This document shows, one piece after another, positions 16,146 through 25,864 of a DNA stretch of 64,000 nucleotides. The stretch comes from Bacteroidales bacterium (GTDB lineage Bacteria > Bacteroidota > Bacteroidia > Bacteroidales > Rikenellaceae). The position numbers and the translations under genes were made by a program. The stretch lies in assembly GCA_910575495.1 (NCBI GenBank), contig CAJTFS010000001.1, positions 481,983-545,982 on the forward strand, given 5' to 3'. Numbering within the stretch: the first letter of the stretch is position 1; every line of letters starts with the position of its first letter. The notes beneath the pieces are model-generated. The model searched no databases. It saw nothing but the letters and a program-made list of their open reading frames with translations, and was not told the origin of the DNA.

Positions 16146-17834
16146 ATGATCGCATTTCGCAGATTTTTTCTGATGTGCGGCGCCGTCGCGTTGTTCGGCG
16201 GATGCCGTTCGCTCGGCTCGGACGAGGTTCGTTTCGCCGGGTTCTCCTACGAGGGCCGCGACGCCCGTTTCGAGCGGGAGATCGACTCCCGCAATGAATA
16301 TTTCAATCCCGTGCTGGCCGGTTTCCATCCCGATCCGAGCGTTTGCCGCAAGGGCGACGATTACTTCCTGGTCAATTCGTCGTTCGCGTTCTATCCCTCG
16401 ATCCCGATCTTCCACAGCCGCGACCTGGTCCATTGGCGGCAGCTGGGCTTCGTGCTCGACCGCCCGGAGCAGGTGCCGCTCGACTCGCTGCGCTTCAACC
16501 GCGGCATCTACGCCCCCGACATCAGCTACAATCCCCACAACGATACGTTCTACGTCGTCAATACCTGCGTGGACGGCATCGGCAATTTCGTGGTCAAGAG
16601 CCGCAATCCGTTCGACGGAGAGTGGAGCGACCCGATTCCGCTGCCCGAGGTCGGCGGCATCGATCCGTCGCTCTTCTTCGACGACGACGGCAAGGCCTAT
16701 CTGCTGCACAACGATATGCCTCCCGGCCGGCCGCAGTGGAGCGGTCACCGCGCCCTGTGGCTGTGGGAGTACGACACGGCCGCCGACCGCGTGACGGGCG
16801 ATCGGGTGCTGCTGCTCGACGGCGGCATCGACGTCGCCGCGCAGCCCGAGTGGATCGAGGGGCCGCATCTTTACAAGCACGACGGCGACTACATCTTGCT
16901 GGCCGCCGAGGGCGGCACCTACGAGGGCCATTCGCAGGTGGCGCTCAAATCGTCGTGCGTGAAGGGCCCCTACGTGCCCTTCGCCCGCAATCCGGTCCTT
17001 ACGCAGCGCGACCTCCCGGCCGACCGCTCCGACAAGGTGTCCAGCACGGGCCATGCAGACATGGTGCGTACGCCCGACGGCCGGTGGTATGCCTTTTTCC
17101 TGGGATGCCGGCCCTATGCCGACGATTTCTACAACACGGGGCGCGAAACTTTCCTGCTGCCCGTTGCATGGGAGGAGGGATTCCCCGTCATTCTGCCGCA
17201 GGGCCGGGCGGTGCCTGCCGTCGTGCGCAAGGAGGGGTTGGAACCCGATGCGGCGCTTCGCCCCATGACGGGCAATTTTGCTTGGAGCACCGATTTCGCC
17301 GAGGGTCTCGACGAACGTTGGCTGACGATCCGCACGCCCCGCGGCGAGTGGCTGCGCACCGACGGCCGGGGCCTCGTGCTCCGAGACAACGGACGTACGA
17401 TCGGCTGCACGGCCAACCCTGCGTTCGTGGGCGTGCGGCAGCAGCACACCGATTTCACGGTGGAGACAACGGTGGCGTCGTCCGTCGCCGGGGAGCGCTT
17501 CGGCGGCCTGGCCTTCTTCCAGAACGAAAAACACTATCTGCTATTCGGCCGGACCGACAGCGCCGTGGTGGCCGTGCGGGCCGACGGGCCGACCGCTCTG
17601 CTGGCTTCGGCGCCCATCGGGCCCGATACGGCTGGGTCGCTGAGGCTCCGCGTGCATACCGCGGGCGGGCGTTGCGATCTCGAATATGCCTGGGGCGACG
17701 GGCCGTTCGTCGCGTTGGCCCGAGGGGTCGACACCCGCAATCTGAGCACCGTCCGGGCCCGCGGCTTCAATGGCGTGATCGTCGGACTCTACACCGGGCG
17801 GCTTTCGGCCGCGATGTTTGCATCGGGCGAATAA
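16146..17834 (+). CDS. Glycoside hydrolase family 43 lipoprotein (xylosidase/arabinofuranosidase type)
   Basis: Predicted surface or periplasmic exo-acting enzyme on xylan or arabinan side chains. The 562-residue protein has a lipoprotein signal with lipobox FGGC (C20), a five-bladed GH43 propeller (about 50-370), and a C-terminal beta-sandwich (about 385-560) like those of GH43 xylosidases. The catalytic triad is visible: base D63 in FHPDPSV, pKa-modulating D173 in GIDPSLF, acid E238 in WIEGPHLYK. The start is chosen for its signal peptide; the same frame runs open much further upstream, antisense to moxR, without meaning. No SusC/SusD genes flank it, so it is an isolated hydrolase and not part of a polysaccharide utilisation locus here. 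Confidence 0.9.
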   Translation: MIAFRRFFLMCGAVALFGGCRSLGSDEVRFAGFSYEGRDARFEREIDSRNEYFNPVLAGFHPDPSVCRKGDDYFLVNSSFAFYPSIPIFHSRDLVHWRQLGFVLDRPEQVPLDSLRFNRGIYAPDISYNPHNDTFYVVNTCVDGIGNFVVKSRNPFDGEWSDPIPLPEVGGIDPSLFFDDDGKAYLLHNDMPPGRPQWSGHRALWLWEYDTAADRVTGDRVLLLDGGIDVAAQPEWIEGPHLYKHDGDYILLAAEGGTYEGHSQVALKSSCVKGPYVPFARNPVLTQRDLPADRSDKVSSTGHADMVRTPDGRWYAFFLGCRPYADDFYNTGRETFLLPVAWEEGFPVILPQGRAVPAVVRKEGLEPDAALRPMTGNFAWSTDFAEGLDERWLTIRTPRGEWLRTDGRGLVLRDNGRTIGCTANPAFVGVRQQHTDFTVETTVASSVAGERFGGLAFFQNEKHYLLFGRTDSAVVAVRADGPTALLASAPIGPDTAGSLRLRVHTAGGRCDLEYAWGDGPFVALARGVDTRNLSTVRARGFNGVIVGLYTGRLSAAMFASGE

Positions 17835-17848
17835 AAATCGTAATTTTG
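17817..17848 (+). promoter_or_regulatory. Consensus promoter abutting the helicase start codon
   Basis: TTTG (17817-17820), 20 bp, TAATTTTG (17841-17848), 5 nt, ATG (17854). Both boxes match consensus. The -33 box lies inside the end of the GH43 coding sequence. Confidence 0.72.
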
Positions 17849-17853
17849 CCGGC

Positions 17854-20469
17854 ATGGAACAGGATGCCGCATCGAAGATACTGGAAGGACTCAACGACGC
17901 CCAGCGCGCGGCCGTCGTCAACTACGATTCGCCGTCGCTCATCATCGCCGGCGCCGGCTCGGGCAAGACGCGCGTTTTGACGTCGCGCATCGCCTACATG
18001 ATCGGGCAGGGCGTGGCGCCGTTCAACATCCTGGCCCTCACCTTCACCAACAAGGCCGCCGAGCAGATGCGCGAGCGCATCGCCGCCATGATGCCCGACA
18101 ACCGCAGCCGCTACATCCGCATGGGAACCTTCCATTCGGTCTTTTCGCGCATCCTGCGCGAGAACGCCGACCGCATCGGTTTCCCGCAGTCGTTCACCAT
18201 CTACGAGCCCTCCGACAGCAAGAACCTGCTGAAAACCATCGTCCGCGAACTCAACCTCGACGACGAGAAGTACAAGCCGGCCCGCCTCGCTTCGCGCATC
18301 TCGTTCGCCAAGAACGCGCTGGTGACGCCGGGCGCCTACCTGGCCAACGCCACCTATGCTGCCGAAGACCGTCAGGGGCAGATTCCCGAGTTCGGCAACA
18401 TCTACAACATCTATTGCCAGCGCTGCAAGCACAACGGCGCCATGGATTTCGACGACCTGCTGCTGCAGACCAACATCCTGCTGCGCGATTGTCCCGACGT
18501 GCTGGCCCGTTACCAGGAGCAGTTCCAATATATATTGGTCGACGAGTACCAGGACACCAACTATGCGCAGTATATCATCATCCGGCGCCTGTCGCAGACC
18601 CATTCGCGGGTGTGCGTCGTGGGCGACGATGCGCAGTCGATCTATTCGTTCCGCGGCGCCAAGATCGAGAACATCCTTTCGTTCCAGAAAGATTTTCCCG
18701 ACGCCAAGGTCTTCAAGCTCGAACAGAACTACCGTTCGACCCGCACGATCGTCGATGCGGCCAATTCGGTCATCGTCCGCAACTCCCGGCGCATGGAGAA
18801 GCACTGCTTTTCCGAGGGCGAGCGGGGCGAGAAGATCCGCGTACTGAAGGCCTATACCGACCGCGAGGAGGCCGAAAAGGTGGTTTCCGACCTGCGCGAC
18901 CGCGTGCGGGCCGCCGGCGACGAGTGGTCCGAGTCGGTCATCCTTTACCGCACCAACAGCCAGTCGGCCGTGCTGGAGGACAACCTGCGCCGCCGCGGCA
19001 TTCCTTACAGAATATACAAAGGTTCGTCGTTCTACGACCACAAGGAGATCAAGGACCTGATGGCCTACATCCGGCTGGTCGTCAATCCGCGCGACGACGA
19101 GGCGTTCCGGCGCATCGTCAACTATCCCGTGCGCGGCATCGGCGACACCACCGTGCAGCGCAGCGCACAGCTGGCCGCCGAGCGCGGCGTCTCCATGTGG
19201 GAGGCCGTCGACGCCTTGGTGGCCGAAGTGCCGGCCGACCCCGTGCAGAAAGCCATCGTTCGCAAGGTTGCGGAGTTCGTCGCCATGATCCGCCAGCTCT
19301 CGCTGGCCCGCACCGAAAAGGGACTCTACGACTTCGGGCTGGAGATTGCGTCGAAGTCGGGCATTCTTGCCGTCTATCGGAAGGAAAATACGCCCGAGGC
19401 GGCTTCGGCCTTGAACAATATCGAGGAGCTTTTGAACTCCATGCAGCTCTTCAAGGAGCAGCGCGACGCCGAAATCCGCGGCGGCGAACGCAAGCCCGAC
19501 GAGGAGGCCACCATTGAGGAGTGGCTGCAGAACGTCATGCTCATGACCGACATGGACAAGGACGATCCCGAAGACCGCAACAAAGTGACCCTGATGACCG
19601 TCCATTCGGCCAAGGGGCTCGAATACAAATATGTCTATATCGTCGGCCTCGAAGAGAACCTGTTCCCTTCGCAGCGCGCCATGGAGTCGCCCGACGGCTT
19701 CGAGGAGGAGCGGCGCTTGTTCTACGTGGCGCTGACCCGTGCCAAGGTCGCCGCTACGCTCTCCTACGCCGAGATGCGTTTCAAGTGGGGCAACATGGAG
19801 TTCTCGCGTCCGAGCTGTTTCCTGCGCGAGATCGACCCGCAGTATCTCGAAACCGTCGTCGAGTCCGACGACGGGCAGCCCCGCAGCCGCGAGGAGGGCG
19901 GTTCGGCCATCGACGAGCTGCGCCGCCGGTTCGACTACCGTTTCAAACAGAAGGACGGTGCGGGGCGCCAAGACGAACACGGATACGGAAGCGGCCCGGC
20001 CTATCGTTATGCTTCCCGTACGCCGCAAGGCAGCGGCCGGACGCAGGGCGGTTATTCTTCGGGCGGAAAATACGGTGCCGCCGGCGACGACCGGTCGGCC
20101 GGCAGCCGGGGGAACGCTTCGCGCTACGGTGCTTCTTCCGGCGGGTCCCGCTTCGGCGGCGCTTCGGCGGGCAGCCAGCGTTTCGACGCTTCCAAGCCGC
20201 GCACGGCGCCCGATCCGGCGCTGGTGAGGACGCCCCGCCCCTCCACCGAGGGCATGCGGCGGCTGGATGCCCGCCCCGCATCGTTTGCACCCGCCCCGTC
20301 GTCGGCCGGTGAATATGCTGTGGGACAGCGCGTCGAGCATCCCAAGTTCGGCGTCGGCATTATCCGCCGCATCGAAACGCTGGCCGGCGATCTCAAGTTG
20401 AGCATCGCTTTCGACGGTGCGGGCGAAAAGACCCTGTTGGCCAAATTCGCTAAATTGACCAAATTGTAA
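17854..20469 (+). CDS. UvrD/PcrA-type 3'-5' DNA helicase
   Basis: An 871-residue superfamily 1A helicase acting in nucleotide excision repair and removal of RecA filaments. Seen are the Q-motif region LNDAQRAAV, Walker A GAGSGKT (33-39), motif Ia LTFTNKAA, motif II VDEYQDTN, motif III GDDAQSIYSFRGA, motif V MTVHSAKGLEY and motif VI VALTRAK. The region after about 690 is a long low-complexity Gly/Ser/Arg/Tyr linker ending in a small C-terminal Tudor-like domain (GQRVEHPKFGVGIIRRIE), as in PcrA/UvrD, where it binds RNA polymerase. Stop codon and the next start are separated by 4 bp. Confidence 0.93.
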   Translation: MEQDAASKILEGLNDAQRAAVVNYDSPSLIIAGAGSGKTRVLTSRIAYMIGQGVAPFNILALTFTNKAAEQMRERIAAMMPDNRSRYIRMGTFHSVFSRILRENADRIGFPQSFTIYEPSDSKNLLKTIVRELNLDDEKYKPARLASRISFAKNALVTPGAYLANATYAAEDRQGQIPEFGNIYNIYCQRCKHNGAMDFDDLLLQTNILLRDCPDVLARYQEQFQYILVDEYQDTNYAQYIIIRRLSQTHSRVCVVGDDAQSIYSFRGAKIENILSFQKDFPDAKVFKLEQNYRSTRTIVDAANSVIVRNSRRMEKHCFSEGERGEKIRVLKAYTDREEAEKVVSDLRDRVRAAGDEWSESVILYRTNSQSAVLEDNLRRRGIPYRIYKGSSFYDHKEIKDLMAYIRLVVNPRDDEAFRRIVNYPVRGIGDTTVQRSAQLAAERGVSMWEAVDALVAEVPADPVQKAIVRKVAEFVAMIRQLSLARTEKGLYDFGLEIASKSGILAVYRKENTPEAASALNNIEELLNSMQLFKEQRDAEIRGGERKPDEEATIEEWLQNVMLMTDMDKDDPEDRNKVTLMTVHSAKGLEYKYVYIVGLEENLFPSQRAMESPDGFEEERRLFYVALTRAKVAATLSYAEMRFKWGNMEFSRPSCFLREIDPQYLETVVESDDGQPRSREEGGSAIDELRRRFDYRFKQKDGAGRQDEHGYGSGPAYRYASRTPQGSGRTQGGYSSGGKYGAAGDDRSAGSRGNASRYGASSGGSRFGGASAGSQRFDASKPRTAPDPALVRTPRPSTEGMRRLDARPASFAPAPSSAGEYAVGQRVEHPKFGVGIIRRIETLAGDLKLSIAFDGAGEKTLLAKFAKLTKL

Positions 20470-20473
20470 TCGG

Positions 20474-21412
20474 ATGAGCACCCCCCCCCTTGTTTCGGTC
20501 TGCATGACCGCCTACAATCACGAGCCCTACCTCCGCCAGGCCATCGAGAGCGTGCTGGCACAGGTGACATCCTTCGGGGTGGAGCTCGTGTTGGGCGAGG
20601 ATTGCAGTTCCGATGCCACGGCGGCCATCTGCCGCGAATATGCCGGACGCTATCCCGACCGGGTGCGTCTGGTGACTTCCGATGCCAACGTGGGGTGGCG
20701 GGCCAACTACCGCCGCACGTTCGATGCCTGCCGCGGCAAGTATGTGGCTTATTGCGACGGCGACGACTGGTGGGACGACCCGCTCAAGCTGCAAACGCAG
20801 GCCGACCTGCTGGAGAGCGACCCGTCGTGCGGCATGTGTTTCACGCGGGCGAAGAATTATTACCAGGACACCGACACCTTCACCCCCGACGAGGAGGTGC
20901 ACTTCACCGATTTCGACCGGCTGCTGCTGCGCCTGACCGTCTGCAACTGCGCCACGCTGGCGCGGCGCGAGCTGATCGCCCGCTATTACGACGAAGTGCA
21001 CCCCGAGCGCCATCCCGAGTGGATGACCGACGATGCACCCATGTGGCTGTGGTTCGCGGCGTGCAGCAAGGTGCGCTTCATTCCCGTCTTCACGGCCGTG
21101 CACCGGCGCCTCAGCGTGAGCGTCAGCCACAATACCGACTACCGCAAGCGCATCGCTTTCTGCGATTCGCTGATGGACATAAGCCTTTGGTTCGACACGC
21201 ACTACGGCACGGGCCGCAACCGGCTCCGCATCCGCCATCGCCGCAGTACGGTGGCGCTGTGGGTGCTTTCGTTCCACGGTTCGGCAGGCGAATATCTTGC
21301 CCGCTGGCGGCGCGACGTGAAGCAGACTCCGCTGCTCTTTTTCAGTCCCTATCCGGCGGGGCTGCTGGTGAAAAAGGTGTTGTTCCGGCGTCAGAAAACG
21401 AAGAAACCATGA
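20474..21412 (+). CDS. Family 2 glycosyltransferase with a C9 tract at its 5' end
   Basis: A 312-residue GT-A fold glycosyltransferase, probably transferring a sugar in cell-surface glycan synthesis. It shows VSVCMTAYNHEPYLRQAIES, the catalytic acidic motif DGDD (95-98), and a later segment (PEWMTDDAPMW) resembling the GT2 base region. No transmembrane helix is evident. Codons 3-5 lie in a run of nine C (20481-20489), so loss or gain of one C would truncate the protein near its start. It sits 4 bp after the helicase gene and overlaps nth by ATGA, an odd position for a surface-glycan enzyme. Confidence 0.88.
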   Translation: MSTPPLVSVCMTAYNHEPYLRQAIESVLAQVTSFGVELVLGEDCSSDATAAICREYAGRYPDRVRLVTSDANVGWRANYRRTFDACRGKYVAYCDGDDWWDDPLKLQTQADLLESDPSCGMCFTRAKNYYQDTDTFTPDEEVHFTDFDRLLLRLTVCNCATLARRELIARYYDEVHPERHPEWMTDDAPMWLWFAACSKVRFIPVFTAVHRRLSVSVSHNTDYRKRIAFCDSLMDISLWFDTHYGTGRNRLRIRHRRSTVALWVLSFHGSAGEYLARWRRDVKQTPLLFFSPYPAGLLVKKVLFRRQKTKKP

Positions 21413-22080
21413 CACTCAGACAGCGTTACGACGGCATCATAGGCTGGTTCGCGGAGCACATGCCCGTGGCCGAGAGCGAACTGCACTACGAGAATCCCTA
21501 CCAGCTGCTCGTGGCCGTCATTCTCTCGGCGCAGTGCACCGACAAGCGGGTCAACATGACCACGCCGGCCCTTTTCGAGCGTTTCCCCACGCCCGAGGCG
21601 ATGGCCGCAGCTTCGGCCGAGGAGATCTATCCCTACATCCGGAGCATCTCCTATCCCAACAACAAGGCCCGGAATCTGGCCGGCATGGCCCGGATGTTGT
21701 GCGGGGAGTTCGGCGGGGAGGTGCCCTCCGACCTCGAACAGATGCAGCGCCTGCCCGGCGTGGGCCGCAAGACGGCCAACGTGCTGGGCGCCGTGCTGTG
21801 GCAGCGCGAGGTGATGCCGGTCGACACGCATGTCTTCCGCGTCTCGGAGCGCATCGGGCTCACCACCGGCTCCCGGACGCCGCTGCAGACCGAACTGACG
21901 CTCGAAAAGAACATTCCCGGCCGCCTGCTGCCCGTGGCGCACCACTGGCTCATTCTCCACGGGCGCTACGTCTGTACGGCACGCGCTCCCAAATGCGATT
22001 CGTGCGGCATCGCACCCTGGTGCCGCAAGTATGCGAAGGACCGCAAGGACCCGGAACCCCGCCAGGGCCATAAAAAGTGA
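21409..22080 (+). CDS. nth: Endonuclease III
   Basis: A 223-residue bifunctional DNA glycosylase/AP lyase that removes oxidised pyrimidines. The helix-hairpin-helix LPGVGRKTA carries catalytic K121, the active-site Asp is D139 (VDTHVFRV), and the C-terminal [4Fe-4S] ligands C189-x6-C196-x2-C199-x5-C205 are all present. The start overlaps the preceding glycosyltransferase by 4 bp (ATGA), so it is translated from the same message. Length matches the family. Confidence 0.95.
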   Translation: MTLRQRYDGIIGWFAEHMPVAESELHYENPYQLLVAVILSAQCTDKRVNMTTPALFERFPTPEAMAAASAEEIYPYIRSISYPNNKARNLAGMARMLCGEFGGEVPSDLEQMQRLPGVGRKTANVLGAVLWQREVMPVDTHVFRVSERIGLTTGSRTPLQTELTLEKNIPGRLLPVAHHWLILHGRYVCTARAPKCDSCGIAPWCRKYAKDRKDPEPRQGHKK

Positions 22081-22145
22081 TTTAATATCGTTCGACGGAT
22101 GTTGCGGGCTGCTGCCCGTCCGTTCGAACCTAAATACGGTTGATT

Positions 22146-23648
22146 ATGAAACGACTCCTCGGCACTTTGCTGGCCCTGCTCGTCCTCGGGGCCTGCGGCG
22201 ACGACAAGACTTCCGACGACGGTGGCGGCAAGATTCCGTCCAAACCCGCCGGCAAGTATGCCACGGTCAACAAATGGATGTATTCCTACATGCTGCAGAA
22301 CTACCTGTGGCCCGATCCGCTGACCACCATGAAAACCGATTACAGCCTCGATTACGAGAAATTCCTGCAGTCGGTGCTCGACGGCGTTGCGGAGCACAAG
22401 GATGCCCGGGGCCGCGCGCTGAACTACGACGACGGGCATTGGACCGACGGCCGGCGCGAATACTACTATTCCTATGTCAAGGGGCCCGAGATCAAGTCCC
22501 GGGCCGGCGACGAGGTGACCGAGACGGGATTGTGGATGTTGCGGGCCACGGAGCTTCCGTCGGGTTCGATCGGCATCGCCGTCGAGGTCGTCACGCCCGA
22601 TTCGCCGGCTTCGCGCGCCGGCATGCGGCGCGGCATGTTCATTACGGAGGTCAACGGGGAGCAGGTGACGGCATCCAACTACCGCAGCATGCTGGAGCGT
22701 CTCTACTATGGGGTCGGGGTGCGTCTGCTGCCCAATCGGGTGACGTGGGACGAAAACGGCATCGATCGTCTGGAGCCCCTGCCCGAGGTGACGATTTCGG
22801 CCGAGACGTTCGTCGATCCGGCCATCTATCGCAGTACGGTGGTCCCGGTGGGCGGCAAGCGCGTGGGCTACCTGCTCTACATGGGCTTCGAATCGGAGGC
22901 CGACCGGGAGCTGGCGGAGGTTTTCCGTACGTTCCGCGACAACAATGTCGACGAACTCGTCGTCGACCTGCGTTACAACGGCGGCGGCTCCGTGCGCTCG
23001 AGCACGTTGCTCGCCACGCTCATTCTGGGCGATGCCTACAAGGGCGAAACCTACTGCCGCATGGTTTACAATGCCACTCGTATGGCTGCGAGCAAGCCGG
23101 GTGTCTACCGCATCGGCGACAAGTTGGTGCCCGACGGCAGCGGTATCTACCAGCCCATCGCCGATGCACTTTCGCAGGCGCTGGGGCTCAAGCGTATCTA
23201 TGTGATCTGTTCGGAAAACACCGCTTCGGCCAGCGAGCTGCTGGTCAACGGATTGCGCGGCTTCGACCTCGAAGTGCGGCTCGTCGGCACGCGCACCAAC
23301 GGCAAGAATGTCGGTATGGAGGGTTTCGTCGACTATGACGTCGCCGGCGAGAAGTACACCTTCATGCCCATCACCTTCTATTCGGAGAACGCCAAGGGTT
23401 TCCGCGACTATTCCGACGGCTTCGTGCCCGACGTGACGTACGACGACAGCAACTTCTATCCCGGCGATTTCGCCACGCAGGACGACGCTTACTTCTCCAT
23501 CGTTTCGCGGTGGATCGAGAGCGGAAACAAGCCCGAAATCAAGTCCGGGCGGGCGGCAACGACCCGGTCGCTCTGCATCGAGACCCTGCCCGACGACATC
23601 GTCAAGCCGCGCCGTCACTCCGAGGGTTCGCTCGTTTTCCGCGAATAA
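22146..23648 (+). CDS. S41 family peptidase, lipoprotein
   Basis: A 500-residue lipoprotein protease of the C-terminal processing (S41) family, cleaving unstructured C-termini or degrading envelope proteins. The signal ends in a lipobox LGAC (C17). A PDZ domain (about 138-215, GIAVEVVTPDSPASRAGMRRG) precedes the protease domain with VVDLRYNGGG, nucleophile Ser in TASASE (S361) and the general-base Lys in TNGKN (K387). The ATG at 22146 is chosen over an in-frame TTG two codons earlier. The remaining Asp/Gly-rich linker after the lipobox is typical of surface-exposed lipoproteins in Bacteroidota. Confidence 0.9.
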   Translation: MKRLLGTLLALLVLGACGDDKTSDDGGGKIPSKPAGKYATVNKWMYSYMLQNYLWPDPLTTMKTDYSLDYEKFLQSVLDGVAEHKDARGRALNYDDGHWTDGRREYYYSYVKGPEIKSRAGDEVTETGLWMLRATELPSGSIGIAVEVVTPDSPASRAGMRRGMFITEVNGEQVTASNYRSMLERLYYGVGVRLLPNRVTWDENGIDRLEPLPEVTISAETFVDPAIYRSTVVPVGGKRVGYLLYMGFESEADRELAEVFRTFRDNNVDELVVDLRYNGGGSVRSSTLLATLILGDAYKGETYCRMVYNATRMAASKPGVYRIGDKLVPDGSGIYQPIADALSQALGLKRIYVICSENTASASELLVNGLRGFDLEVRLVGTRTNGKNVGMEGFVDYDVAGEKYTFMPITFYSENAKGFRDYSDGFVPDVTYDDSNFYPGDFATQDDAYFSIVSRWIESGNKPEIKSGRAATTRSLCIETLPDDIVKPRRHSEGSLVFRE

Positions 23649-23710
23649 AAGCCTGCGGCTTTCCCATCCGCGGCCGGCTGCGGGTCGCAATACGAAACTA
23701 TGGTTGAACA

Positions 23711-25819
23711 GTGAACATCTTGGAGAGCAATATCCAGTTCGTACCCGGTGTGGGCGAGGCGCGGGCGCAGCTCCTCGACCGGGAGCTGAACATCCGCACC
23801 GTGGGCGACGTGCTGCGGCACTATCCCACGCGCTATATCGACCGTACGAAGGTCTACCGCATTGCCGAGATCGCCGAGGATGCCCCGGCCCTGGTGCAGT
23901 TCCGAGCCCGGGTCGTGGGGGTCTCCTATGCCGGCGAGGGGCGCAAGCAGCGTTTCTCGGTCCATGTGCGCGATGCGTCGGGAGCGGCCGAGCTGATCTG
24001 GTTCCGCGGCATCAAGTGGATCGAGAAGCGCGTGGAGGTGGGCCGCGAATACCTCGTCTTCGGGCGCCCGTCGTTCTTCCGCGGCGAACTGTCTATGGCC
24101 CATCCCGAGCTGGAGACCATCGAACAGGCCCTCTCGCGCAAGCCCGAGAGCGGCATGCAGGGCATCTATCCTTCGACCGAGAAACTATCCAACGTGCTCG
24201 GCACCAAGGGCATGTATCGCATCATCTGCCATGCGTGGGAGCTGGCCCGGGACCATATCGAGGAGCTGCTGCCCGATGAACTCCGGGCCCGTTACGGCCT
24301 GATGCCCTTGCGCGAGGCGATCTACAACATCCATTTTCCCCAGTCGGCCGAGGCGCTGCGCAAGGCGCAGTACCGGCTGAAGTTCGACGAACTCCTGGGT
24401 GTGCAGCTCAACGTCCAGTCGCGGCGTTCGGCCCGCCTGGCCAAGAACGACGGCTTCCTTTTTCCGAAGGTGGGCGGCGTCTTCAATACGTTCTACACGC
24501 AGAAACTTCCGTTTCCTCTCACCGGTGCGCAGAAACGCGTCATCAGGGAGATCCGCAACGACACGGTCACCGGTTTCCAGATGAACCGTCTCCTGCAGGG
24601 CGACGTGGGCAGCGGCAAGACCCTCGTGGCGCTCATGTCGATGCTTCTGGCCGTCGACAACGGTTACCAGGCCTGCATGATGGCGCCTACGGAGATTCTG
24701 GCGCGCCAGCATTTCGCCACCTTCACCAGGATGCTCGACGGTCTCGGCGTGCGGGTCGCCGTGCTGACCGGTTCGTCCCGACAGCGCGAGCGGCGCAAGG
24801 CGCTTCTGGGCATCGCGTCGGGCGAGGTGCAGATTCTGATCGGCACCCATGCGCTGATCGAAGACCGCGTGCAGTTCGACAACCTCGGCTTCGTGGTCAT
24901 CGACGAGCAGCATCGCTTCGGCGTCGAGCAGCGCGCCCGGCTCTGGACCAAGAACCGGCGTCCGCCCCATGTGCTGGTGATGACCGCCACGCCCATTCCG
25001 CGCACGCTGGCCATGACGCTCTACGGCGACCTCGACGTATCGGTCATCGACGAGCTGCCCCCGGGCCGCAAGCCCATCCGCACGCTCCACTACACCGATT
25101 CGGCCCGCCTGCGGCTCTTCGGTTTCATGAAGCAGCAGATCAAGAAAGGGCGCCAGGTCTACGTGGTCTATCCGCTCATCCAGGAGTCGGAGTCGATGGA
25201 CTACAAGGACCTCACGGACGGCTATGCCTCCATCTCGCGCGACTTTCCGCTGCCCGAGTACGTCACCACCATCTGCCACGGCAAGATGAAGCCGGCCGAC
25301 AAGGAGGAGTCGATGCGCCAGTTCAAGGCCGGCGAGGCGCACATCATGGTCGCCACGTCGGTCATCGAAGTGGGGGTCGACGTGCCCAACGCCACGGTCA
25401 TGGTCATCGAGTCGGCCGAGCGTTTCGGGCTTTCGCAGCTCCACCAGCTGCGCGGCCGCGTGGGGCGCGGCGCCGAGCAGTCCTACTGCATTCTGATGTC
25501 GGGCGTCAAGCTCTCGAAGGAGGGCCGTGCGCGCCTCGAAGCCATGTGCGAGACCAACGACGGTTTCCGCCTGGCCGAACTCGACCTCAAGCTGCGCGGT
25601 GCCGGCGATGTCAACGGCACCCTGCAGAGCGGCATTTCGCTCGATCTGCGCATCGCCAACCCCACGGCCGACGTGCAGATTCTGACCCTTTCGCGCGAAG
25701 TGGCCATCGCGTTGCTGAACGACGACCCCGGCCTTTCGCGGCCCGAACACCGCGGTCTGGCCCTCCTGCGGCACAACTATTCGGGGCGCCGCGAGACCGA
25801 TTTTTCGCGCATTTCGTAA
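23711..25819 (+). CDS. recG: ATP-dependent DNA helicase RecG
   Basis: A 702-residue superfamily 2 helicase that reverses stalled forks and processes recombination intermediates. An N-terminal wedge/OB domain (about 60-155) precedes the helicase core: Walker A GDVGSGKT (297-304), motif II DEQH, motif III MTATPIPRTL, motif V ATSVIEVGVDVPNA, motif VI QLRGRVGRG, then the TRG-like end. It starts with GTG (23711-23713), giving MNILESNIQFVPGVG; the conserved N-terminus follows at once and there is no better ATG. Confidence 0.95.
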   Translation: MNILESNIQFVPGVGEARAQLLDRELNIRTVGDVLRHYPTRYIDRTKVYRIAEIAEDAPALVQFRARVVGVSYAGEGRKQRFSVHVRDASGAAELIWFRGIKWIEKRVEVGREYLVFGRPSFFRGELSMAHPELETIEQALSRKPESGMQGIYPSTEKLSNVLGTKGMYRIICHAWELARDHIEELLPDELRARYGLMPLREAIYNIHFPQSAEALRKAQYRLKFDELLGVQLNVQSRRSARLAKNDGFLFPKVGGVFNTFYTQKLPFPLTGAQKRVIREIRNDTVTGFQMNRLLQGDVGSGKTLVALMSMLLAVDNGYQACMMAPTEILARQHFATFTRMLDGLGVRVAVLTGSSRQRERRKALLGIASGEVQILIGTHALIEDRVQFDNLGFVVIDEQHRFGVEQRARLWTKNRRPPHVLVMTATPIPRTLAMTLYGDLDVSVIDELPPGRKPIRTLHYTDSARLRLFGFMKQQIKKGRQVYVVYPLIQESESMDYKDLTDGYASISRDFPLPEYVTTICHGKMKPADKEESMRQFKAGEAHIMVATSVIEVGVDVPNATVMVIESAERFGLSQLHQLRGRVGRGAEQSYCILMSGVKLSKEGRARLEAMCETNDGFRLAELDLKLRGAGDVNGTLQSGISLDLRIANPTADVQILTLSREVAIALLNDDPGLSRPEHRGLALLRHNYSGRRETDFSRIS

Positions 25820-25864
25820 TAAAGCCTTTTTCCGCAACGTTCATTCATCCGAAATCCATTGTCC

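Noticed and set aside
17767..20505. 912-codon open frame antisense to the helicase gene
   Set aside because: Shadow of the real gene with no domain, start signal or promoter.
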